DNA of 64,000 nt from Eumeta japonica (taxonomy: Eukaryota > Arthropoda > Insecta > Lepidoptera > Psychidae): contig BGZK01000088.1 of NCBI GenBank assembly GCA_005406025.1, positions 620,001 through 684,000 of the forward strand. Direction: 5' to 3'. A program made the position numbers and the translations under genes. The notes beneath the pieces were generated by a model. It was not told the DNA's origin. It ran no database searches and worked only from the letters and a program-made list of their open reading frames with translations. Position 1 is the first letter of the stretch; every line of letters starts with the position of its first letter. This document shows positions 47,221 through 59,200 of the stretch, piece by piece.

Positions 47221-50200
47221 ATGTATAATATAATGATCTTCCTGTCCGTCATGTCGGCCGTCAGCCACGCGGCCGTGAGGGGCGACACCGGCGTCAGGTC
47301 TGTGATGCGGATATACGAAGAGTGCACCAAGTCGGAGGGTGTGGCGCCGTGCCTGAAGAAGAAAGCGATACTGTTCTTCGACAGGGCAGCGCGGATGGAG
47401 ACAATACCCATCTTCGACGGAGTGGATGTTGTGAGGAATTCGGATGTGGAAGTTCTTCCGGCGAACGAGAAGGAGATAGAAGCGAGGCTGCCGAGGAACC
47501 TCAAGGATAAGAACGAGGCCTTGACCGACATGCTCTGGGATAGGATAGCTGCTTTTGCCAATTCTAGAACTATCCAGCTGTCCTTGCCCAAAATGTCTGG
47601 GCAAGAGTTGAATAAAGGGAGTGGAAGAAGGTAATACTTTTATTACGTCATTACGCTTGTAAATTTAAAATAAATGTAGCGTGGAATGTTTCAATAAAAT
47701 TATTAATTATAATCATTTAATAAAGCCCTACTTTGATACTAGACTAACTTCTAAAGTTAAATAAATTTCTAATTTTTAAATGCTTAAAATTTTATTTAAT
47801 TGCTTAAAAAGAAAATAGTATTTAAATATTTTTATGTATGTAGTTAATTGCGAAGTTGTCTCGTGATTTGCATGAACGTGTAACACTAACTTGTTTAATA
47901 GACCTTGTGGAATAACTTTGCAATCATTAGTTTAAATTTAATTATAAGACACTAACCATTAGAACAATCGTAACGTAATTTTACTTAAATGTCCACAGAA
48001 ATTTTCAACTGACATTCGTGTCTAACTGTAAAAAAGATGAAAGCAAAGTTATGTTACGTTTGGCCGTAAAATCCTAAGAGAGATTCCTGCAACATATAAT
48101 TAAAATTAATTCTTGGTACACTGACCACACGAAATGATTACAATTATCAACGAATCAAATACAAAATCATTCAAGGAAATGTCTTAAAAAAAAATGTATT
48201 TTCAGGATGAAAAATGATTTCGTATAAGAGTGAAATACTTTTGTATAATATACGTAATAAGTTTTTATAAAATTTATATCTATGATTCTAATTCAAAATG
48301 TAAATAAGACCATATAAGTTTGTAGGATTTATAAACACATTAAAAAAAGGTGTTTTTACTAGCCATTTTTTAAATAATTCAAATGATTAAAGCATTGTCA
48401 TACTTTTACCATAACAAGTAAGATATTTTTATTTCTGTTAATTTTTGATAATTCATTTCTTTTACTTTTTTTTTAAGGAATCAGCCATTTTTAGTTAACT
48501 TGAACATGAAAGTATAAATGAAAACTTATCACCGATAAACCGCCCAAAGACTATGAAGAGTTTTCGCGTAATGTCCCAACCGCAGCCTACTTATGGTCGA
48601 TGGCTGTTGTAATAAAATAAATTGTTAAGTTTCACTTTAGCGTGGCCGGTACCGTTTTCTAATAACTCATCGTGGCGCTACAAGAGATCTCAAGTCTCGA
48701 TGAGATGACATAGCTGCTTTCGTTGATGGTCACACTGTGATCCTATGATTTTATTTGAATCATCGCTTCGGTTGCATGCATAGAAGAGCTTTCGATTTGT
48801 GCGGTTACTGGCATACCGAACTTTACACCTCTAAAGGTCAGCGCTATGAGCTTTTACAAAGAAACAACCAATCTAATGGCGTTTTCGAGGCACGATGAGA
48901 ATGCGCTTTTCTGTCTGGACTTGTAAATATTTATAATGATATGTATACGAATATGAGATATCAAGTTAACACACATTTCAAGAGATGAATAGAAATTTCC
49001 TGTGCAATGCTCAAATATAACTAGTTAAAAAAGTTGCTTAGAAAATGTCGTTGGCCGGTAACGACGTAATAATTAATATATTTGAAATAGTAATAAAAAA
49101 AAACAATTTTTTTATTCGTGTACACTTTCGTTACTTTTTCTCGTATTTTGAGCATCCTACGAAAATTGCAAAAGTAAATAAATATATTTCACTGCAAAAC
49201 ACATAAGACAGATAAGCAAACGGCAGCCAGAGAGGGTAACATAAACAAACGAGTGAACAGCAAAAAAAAAACACCAGTGAAATAGGCATTTAATGATAAG
49301 TCCACACTAATTACATCGAACAGAAACAAAAGGAAAGTTTCTCCCATAACCCGGAGCCGCGATCGCAGATGACCTGTCATCGGCCATCGAGAGAAGTTCC
49401 CATCATTATAATGATCATCGATCATACAAAACGTTACGGGAGAAAGCCTTTTTTTTTTCCATTACTATCGACCATGAAAATCATGCGCACGACGCGGTCG
49501 TGAGTTCGATCACAATCATTGCCGTTGATTATTTAAGCTCTGCGCGCGCAACGATTTGAAAGGTTGCATAATGATTTCAAAATAGCAATGACCTTTTGCA
49601 ACCCCAATGAAATAGAAATTATTATTCTAGTTCTCAAGTATCTTGAAATCTCATTTATTTAACTATAAAACAAGTGAATTGAGAAAAATTTTTAATTTCA
49701 TTGCAAAAATCTAATTGATTCATTTTCAAATGCAAATTCTTTTAATCATTAAAATACGTATAATTTAGATTTTCATCGTTCATCAAAATAAACATAATTT
49801 ATGATTAATTTTTCATCAAAAATGGTTATAGGTCGTGGAAAGATGAAGAAGATGATGGGTATGATGATGATGGGGGCGGCGATGAAGATGGCGGCGATGG
49901 TGCCCCTGGCCATCGGCGGGCTGTTCCTGTTGGCGGGCAAAGCTTTGATAGTGTCGAAGGTAAACTGATAATTATAATAGCATCTTTTTCCATTACGTTT
50001 GTATTTGATAACTTTTGAGATTATAAAACATTCTCGTTTATACATAAAATTGTAAAGCCTACTATTTTTTAAATAAGGAACGACCAAAAAGTTTTTTAAT
50101 AATTAATGTAAGAGTGTTCACATCGATTATATTAAAAAATAGACCTGTCACAGCATAATTATGTTATTAATTCTATACCGATCCAATGGTATTCATAATT

Positions 50201-53200
50201 TTCACTTAGACGCTATAGCGAATCATCAGGTTTAATGAGCAGTTTTTTTTTTCTCTCTCGTAAGCTTGCTACCAACAAAAAAAAATTCCCTCTTCTGTAC
50301 ATAATAAGAACAATGAACTACGAGTTGAAAATTGAAAACCATAATAATTTCCCATGTATAGTTCTAAGAAAATATCTTTGTATAGTAAGCGTCGCTCAAT
50401 TAATTTTTTTCCAAGTTCTTAATCACTACGAAGACGCCGGCCTGCATTGTCGGTGCGGTATTTCGTTCAGGTTGCATGAGAACCGAGTCGCGGTGGAGAA
50501 AATGTGGGAAACCGAACGTCTGATATTTATTCTGGTGACCCACATTTTTTTTTCCTTCTGGTTTCACCGCCGGCGCACACCGACCCAGTCACGGAGAGGT
50601 CGAAGGGCGTACTCGTTTAGATACGAGATCAAAATCTCAACGGAATCTCTTCCGTCCATATATTATGATGAATTTCTTATGAACTTGTGGAGGATAGATA
50701 GATGAACAACTTGAGAAACTCCCCAATGCTATAGTTAATGTTCATGTAGTGTGCGAGGACAGTAAGCAATAAGCAGATATGTGTCGAAACATTCAATTTA
50801 TAAGGTAAATTTGACGACAAAGATAACGACAAGCATATATCAGACAAGCGAGATAATTATTTTTATATCTGTAATAAAAACAAAGCAGGCCTGTTAATTA
50901 TTAGGCATTATCAGCGAAAGCTATTCAAACACAAAAAGTTAGAAATAATTTTAGAATAACTCGCAAATAGTAGAAATACACGGCCCGTATTTACTGAACT
51001 CTCGCTTACTACAGACTGTATTCTTTGTATAATGGGTATAAAATTTTCCTTCGACAATACCTGCTATGTTTATTCGTCGAGAGAGAAGAAAATTGAGGTA
51101 CAGTCGAGTTAAATGGTTTGACACACTTGAAAAACACAGGCCTACCGCTGACGTTTGTCTTCTGAATAGCGGATAATGGCGTCATTCTAATGAGTGTACG
51201 ATCTGCAAAAAAAAATGCTTGTTTAAAATGTTTCCAAATTTTCGATATTAACTTTATTTTTCTGTTACATAGTTCGAAAAATTTATATTCATTCTTCTCA
51301 TAAAGAACCGTGGGGAATTTTTGAAAAAATGATATTAAGAAATGCTTTTTGAACGTTTCAATGCAAGATATGAGGTGCCGAATGAAATGAGAAAAAGTAT
51401 GGTCATCAAGCAACAAATAGGCGCATCGCGCCTTTGCGTCATTAAACTTTGTAATGACAACATACCTAGCGTTATATTTTTTCATAAAATCCAACGATGT
51501 AATAATAAGCTATCCCTAATGAACCTTCCGATTTTATCGCATAATAATTTTACAAAAATTTACATTTGTGAGTTTTATATTGTATGATTATTTATAAACA
51601 TTGTTTTATAAAAAGACCAGTGCAAGTGTTACTACTCATATATTATTTATTATAAAATGCATACGAAATTTTGCCTTGGTCAGAGGTTCTCGAAATCGGG
51701 GTAATTTAAAGAACTTTATCATGAAAATTTTGAATACTACATAAGTTAGGCCTATTATAAATACAAGTCAATATTTACCTATCTAAATTTGACATTGGGG
51801 CGGTTGAATAAATTTTCCAGAAAAGTAGAATATGTAAAATTATTTTTCTAAAAGCTGTCAATAAGATTATTTTTAAGAACATTCTTATATAATCGATTCC
51901 AATACTTCACATAAATATATAGCTGCACTTGAAAAGTTAAAAAAAATTGCTTGAAAAGATCTAAAAAGATTAAAAAAGCAGTCCTTTTTTTACATTCTGG
52001 ATCTACACACAAATACAGTATATTGTTATGTAAAAGTATAGAAATAAAACAGAAACAGTATAAATAGAGCTTCCGAGAATATTTTCAATGTTTTAAAAAT
52101 ATGTCATGTTAGTTTTCAGTCTTATAATTTTTATGATTGTTATGCTAAAATAGATGACCACATAAATCGAGGAACATGAATTCTAATGTGTCGTTAAATT
52201 GAAGCGTTCCTAGAAACAGGGTAGGCTTCGCGAGCTACGTCTTACGGAGGCTTGAATAATAAATTATTTTCGCGAAATGTGAATTATGCATACATCGACG
52301 CAAAACCATAAAAATAATGGCTCTACCTTAAGTCGAACGTTAAGTTTTAATTGACCACTTATCGTCGTTTTCTGACACGAGCTATTTGATATTCGTTGAA
52401 GTCGAATTTTGGAAATTTAGCTTACTTCCGTCAGGTAGCAAGTCTTTGGTCGAAACGTATTACGTTAATAAGCCGAGAAATTCAGGTACCCTCCGAGAGA
52501 AAAAAAACAAACATGGTTCCAAAATGGATAAATTATAAAATAATGGGTTTTTGAGTAAATTATTCGGCTTGCCAAGTTGCATACGTTTTTATCAAGTATG
52601 CAATTTTACCAAAAAGGTAAATGAATAAACTGGTCTTTTAATACCAGTCGGCAATTTAACTAGACTTTACGTTTTGTCAGAAAATGTTATCAAGGTTTTA
52701 TAACGACCTATTTTAGAGTTCTATGTTAATATTATCAATAAATGTCTGAATTTATTTTACTGTTAAATACAAACAAAGAGACAGACGTTTACAATATTTC
52801 TATAATCTTTAAAAATAATATTGTCTATTAAAATGTAAATATTAAATGCCGTAAATTAATACGTATTTTAAATATGAGGCAATAGCATTACAAATGTGTA
52901 GGTGTATATTTGCTTTCAAATTATAAATTACAAATATGATGTACAAAATAATTACAAAAATATTTTTCCACTATTTTTCATTTTCGATAATTTTAAGTTA
53001 CCAGCAAATAGATATAAATTAGATATGTTACTCGATCTTTGAACTATTGGGGCTTTTTGTCAAAACTTTTAAATTTAGTACCACAGTTCATTTGTCTGTT
53101 GTTTTGTGTTCATTTGTCACACTGCTAAATTTGAACTTTTCCTTCAGCGAAAAGGAATCGTAAACGATCTGTAATGTCACTGAAGGCTTTTTCATATATA

Positions 53201-56200
53201 TAACAAGGAATCTTGTTGGACATTGATAAGACTTAATTTAAATCATGAAAAGATAATAATCAAAATCCGAATAATAATTAAAAAACAGAAATGTATATAT
53301 TAAATAAATAAATGAAAGTTAACATAAATTAAACTAATATATAAATAGATAGAATATACAATAATTATTATGAATAAGTAAAAATTTTTTTTATCATTAT
53401 CCCTATAAAATATAAATGCAATCTCAATACCCATCTATGATGGGCGATCTGGTTAGATTTTTCTCATCGAAATATGAGACAATCTAAACAGATCGCGAAA
53501 AATGATCATTTAAAATGTTAATTTATTAAATTTTTTTTTTAAACTCAGGTAGATATTTATGACCCTCTCTCATATATATCCTCTCGTTCAAAAGGATACT
53601 TTAATATCATATTAGTTTCCAGAAGGAATTATATTAAAAAAGCAATTTATTCAGTTTAAAAATATTTATGAATATTTTATTATTTAAAAATAAATTTGAG
53701 GATTTAATATCGCGGATAACAATCGGTGCAACATATTTTACGCATAGATATGTGCATTATAAATTAATTGAGAATAATTAAAAGTTATAACAAACATTTG
53801 TCGACTGTAATTAAGTAATTGGACTGAAATTCTTATTAATTTTCACATTTTCTATCATTTAAATAATTACGATTTCGTACACGAACAGATGGACACTTCT
53901 CTTTATTAATTATCCTTATCGGAGTTCCGTACAATTAGCGGCAAAGACCTGAACGATCAACGCTGTCATTGAAGTGACTAATGAACGGATAGACGTAGGG
54001 CACCGTCGAGCGAATCCACCTCAATTATCTAGATTGATTTAATAAGAAAAAATCGTTTGTAAGTCTGTAGTTAAAGATTTCTGGAAATACTGATATACAT
54101 TTTTTTTTTGTTTTACTAATAAGAAGCTATACCATTCTTGACCGGAGAGGGCTATATTTCAGTGTATTAAATAATGCACCCGAAATCGAGAGTGTCAATC
54201 GAGAAACCTATATCGCGAGCGAGATGGGATGGTAACTTAATTAAAATCGAAAGCAGGGCTGATACCTGAATCGGGATTTGCAGTGAGATAAAAAACTCAA
54301 CTTGTATCTATGTATAAGATGAAGGCATTCATTCGGATGTCATGTCTACGCGGATGAAGTCGTGGTGAAATGTTAGTTTAGTTATTTGGATTTTCGCGTA
54401 AGCTAATGAGACTTACACTTGCAGTTTTTTGTCTCGTGGGTCCTTACTGACCACGCTCACACGGATAGAGGTAGTCTATGTGATACAAAAGCAGCGATGT
54501 ACATCACCACTACTGTCACTATTTATCGTCCATGTACACTCGTATCTTATTAGCGCCCGTTAAAAGTTTTAGTCGTGTGTCCTCAGAGAATTTGTCAATT
54601 TCAAATCAAGGTTCAGAATTACTGATCAAAACATCAAAGACCGATTTCCCTGATCACTGTTATCATCGTTAAACACATTCGCAATTCTATCACTAAAATA
54701 ACTCTAAATACAACAATCCTCACATATTCCATTTAAAATATTGTATATTTTGTTCTGTTATTTTATGCATTCTAACAACAATGTCTAAGAATTAGCTCAA
54801 TATAGCCTTCTCCATGCGAGAGGAAGCGATGTTCAAAATTTTAAAAATTTCTATATTTGTGGTTCGTAACTGTGAGGGGTAAATAAAATTACATGTTACC
54901 GTATTTATATGTATTTATGATTAAAATATAGAAAATAAAATTGTAATGAAATAAAATTGTGAAAATGGAAACATGTTAATCACTTGGAATTGATGTTAAG
55001 ATGTTCAGAATCGTATAAAAGTTCCATAGGTTACCTCCTACACACAGACAGACAATTTGATTTATTCATAATATCAATATTATAAGTTCTCTAAAAAACA
55101 TGTCTATCTTGCAGTATATAAAAATTCGTTAGATATGATTCTTGTATAATAATATTTTCATGAGCAATAATCCTCTACAAATTTCTTATTTTCGGGTTAA
55201 GTCTTGCATTACAAATTCTGACGTTTGACGTTTATGTATGCGCCATAAACAAGTACGTGTAACGTATAAATAAATTTTAAATATAAGTATCACATTTGAG
55301 GGGTAAATTAGAAAATTAAAAAAAAAGTTTTGCTAACTGTGGCATGTGACTTTAAATGAAAGCGATTATTTTAAGGTTTTCGAATACATTTCCTTTCTTA
55401 TAATTTTAAATAAATACTTTTAAACTTGTTTAAGAAAATATATGAAAATTAACCATTCCTCCTTATCTCCGACACTAATACACGTACAAATGAAATTTAA
55501 AAAAAAATGCACAAAATAGTTCTTTGTTTGCAAATTACAGAATCGCCTATAAGAAATAGAGAGGTCACTTCGTTTTCGTTTGTTTCAATGTCCAGTAGAA
55601 ACTGACACTCGCTAAGTACGTGAGTGCATACTTAGTGTCAATATGTATGCATTAGTATACGCATCAATTTATTTTTCTTATTTTTTCTCTATTGTAAAAG
55701 CAGTAACATATACAAGCGACAAACTTGATGTGGTCATAATGCAAACTTAAAAAAAACAATAATAAAAATCGGTCGAGTGATAACGAGGGTCATACTAACA
55801 ATCCGCAAAGGAATGTATGACAAAATAATAATTCATTTTAAGCACTTTACAGAAGTATATCATGTTGTAGTACGGAACGGTAGCTGCACGAGCGTGACTG
55901 GCGCTTAGCTGATTTTTTTTAAATTAACTTGTCCAGTTGATGCACTTTTGAAGGATACCACATATTTTCTTTTACAATGATTATATTTTATTCGGTTTTA
56001 TTTCGTTTAACATACATAGCTACTGGTTGTTAAGATTTTTGATTAAATTTATAAGCCTTCGATAAATATTCATGCTGCATGTTTGAATAAGTCACATATT
56101 TTGAATTAAATATCCAATTTTTATACGCATGTACACTTTAGTTGTAACAAGCAAAATTTCATTTGATTTGATCAATTATTTGATTGTGTTATTGCTATGG

Positions 56201-59200
56201 CAATTGTTTTTTTTTTCCTTTTCTTTTATAAAAGTAATATTACTTTTTTTAATATACACAAAACTAAAAATCATACAAGAAACAAAATATATTACATAAA
56301 TAAAACATTATATTCTGAGTTCACGTTTATTTATGATGTTGGCTATATGCTATATCGTATATTAAGCTATCAATCAAACATGCAAGCTGTAATATATCAC
56401 GGAGCACTGTGATAGCGGCTCCGTTAATTGCGCGTCTGAGCAGAGGTCAAAATATGAAAGTGTAATTTCTGAGCGGTCGTGACCTTTCGACGGAGAAAGA
56501 GCTCGCGGGTTACACGAACAGAATTTATCGTTCTGTAGAAAGTGAGAGGTTACAGTTCATCTTAATTGCGACAACACAAGGATTTAAAGACAATTATCTA
56601 ACGTAGTTTTTTTCGTATTGTGCTCTTGTAGTTTATGGCAATTGTTTTTGTTGTTGTTACTACGTATCGAACACCACATTGAGCTGGTGTATACTCTATC
56701 TTGGGGCTTGCACCATCACGCTGGTTTAGTGCCGCTTGGGGAGCTGATAGCGGCCGTTGTCACCAGCGTCACAAAAAGTCGGATCGGATAGCTTAACGTG
56801 CTTCTGAGGCGTGGAGTGAACGGTTTGCCTTGAGTTGAAAATTCACTGGTCAAATCTTCCACGATCAGCATCGAACCAGACACCTTCGCGTTCAAAAGCA
56901 ACGCCCTTACCCATCGAGCGACCAGCGTCCGATTTATGATAACAACCAGTCAGAACTACACTTTTTGCTTCGGCTGTTTCTTTAGTCACTATTTCAATAA
57001 TTCGGTCTTTATGCATTAAAAAAATTGTTCTGTAGAAGAAGTATATTATCTCGAGAATAGTCCCTTTTTCTCTGTATAAGATTTTCGTCTATGCCACCAC
57101 TAATGTGCACCCTTTCATATTTTTTTTATTGTAGGTTGTACGGTTTTGATATAAAGCTCTCCTATACACGCCTAGTGAAGAATGGGGTCCGCTATATTAA
57201 GAACAGTTGGTTGCTAATGCGATAGCTCACGGGATCCAGGGCTTGATTTGCTTGCGTGGTTACAGAGCAAGTTACTTGTTTTAATTATTTAAAGGCAATC
57301 CTACGATTTCTCTGTAAATTTCCGAAATGGAAGTAGATCCTGTTACATTTTTAGGAGCTAAGCCGAGATATTTAGGGTTCTTTTAACCAATGAATACCAT
57401 GTACGGTATAACAAACATACTTAACTCATTACAACATGGAGTATAGGATTTTTGAAAGATATATTTTTTTTTTGGATATCGAAATAAATCTAACCTTGTG
57501 TTATACCCCGTAAAACACACTTCCATGATGCTATCAAGCAATTCAACTCAACTAACAATGGTCCGCCGTTTATATTTCTGTGGTATCTTCAATTAAGCCC
57601 TATTATCTGCAAGCCATAAAGAGTGATCTATTAGCTTTCCTACTTTTAATACAATTGATGAAAGTATCACTAACGAAGGCCATTGTCGACAAAAACAGTT
57701 TGTATACCTTTCCATTTTCTTCGTAAGGTGTGTATTCCTTTGTTAAAATTTATAGAATATTTCTTTATATATGTGTGTGTGTGTGTGTTTGTTTGTATAT
57801 TCGCTACTGATTTGATTCAGATATTAATTTTATTTTTGTTTTTGATTTAAACGAAATTGACAATCCAAAAATTGAATTTTAATTTTTTTATATTTATATA
57901 ACGCTTCAAATGTATCATTATCACTAATGAAAAATATTGAAAAAAGATTTAAGAACGAATGAAATTCACAAACAAAATAATATAACAACAATTAATTTTC
58001 ATTTGTCTTGTTATAAGATGTACCGACAATCAGATATTCAAATAAATAACAATATATATATATATACACACACATACATATACATATGCTTTTATGCGGT
58101 ATTAAATTTAATCGACATATTAAAATTCGCCAAAATGTTTATGCCAATTAAAAGAAAACATGTATAGAAATAGACAGCAGCTTATGTTTGACTCAACGGT
58201 TTGCTTCAAACAATCTTCATTATACTCGATTTGAACTTTGTTTACTTGACGATATACAACAGATGACCTATGAACATTTGACATATTTTGAACCCTGGAA
58301 CTATGGGAAGCCGCAGATTTCAGGCCAGGTTCATTAGCGACTTTTGTCGAAATGGTGGTATTTCGTGCATTATTTTCGTGACAAACAGAAAATAAAATCA
58401 TTGAACAACAATAGCACGTGATTTCTGGTCTAATGAATATTGAAAACAGTTTCGGACTGAAAATGAAAAACAGGCCCGATAGGATGCACTTTCTTATTTG
58501 ATGTACTTAAAAATCCTTCGCAATTATTGACACTCGTCACAAACACAAGATACGCCCCAGTTCTTACACAAATAACACTCGCAGCTTAAACGCCGTTAAA
58601 GTGTAATCCACGAGTATACGTGCTTCTATCTCTCTAATCTGCGCAGCCGCAAGCGAATGAAGGCTTTCGCGCTATCTCACGATCGTTATTGTTGGCGACG
58701 ATTTTTTACACTGTGTCCGTTCCTAATTTATTTATCTATTTTAGGGGAGTTTCGCGGTGAAAATTTTGAACACCAGTAGTCAGTCTAACTGTGGTTTGGG
58801 CGATCAATGAATAAATACCCCATTAAAATACACCGTTTTAGTGATATATATCAACATATTAAGGAATTTGCGATTTAAATGGTCTGCGAAAGCAATTTGT
58901 GTCAAACTAGATGATACGAATCCGATACACACAGAATCAAACTAGTATTTGCGTACACAAAATAATTTCAATAAAATTACATTTTATTTTGCTCCGTAAT
59001 AAAAAAAACATCGAAGAAAATCATAATACTTAGTTTCATCCTTTCGTTCTATACAAATTTTATTACTAATTGCAATATTTGATTATAGATTTTTACATCG
59101 CTCACTGTTCCTTAATTGAAAATGCAAAAAAAAAGATAAAAATCAATACAATATGATATCATTATTTCATAAGTCTGTTTGCATATTTCTCTCTTTATAG

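Noticed and set aside
47025..47604. Two long minus-strand open frames (188 and 161 codons) opposite gene C exon 1
   Set aside because: They are antisense shadows of the GC-rich Osiris exon; they show no signal peptide, domain or promoter of their own.
50235..50705. 156-codon open frame in gene C intron 2
   Set aside because: Starts in a T-run, lacks any recognisable domain, and its codon composition follows the local base composition.
51009..51494. 161-codon minus-strand open frame in gene C intron 2
   Set aside because: No family motif or signal peptide; AT-driven residues (K, F, I, N) dominate.
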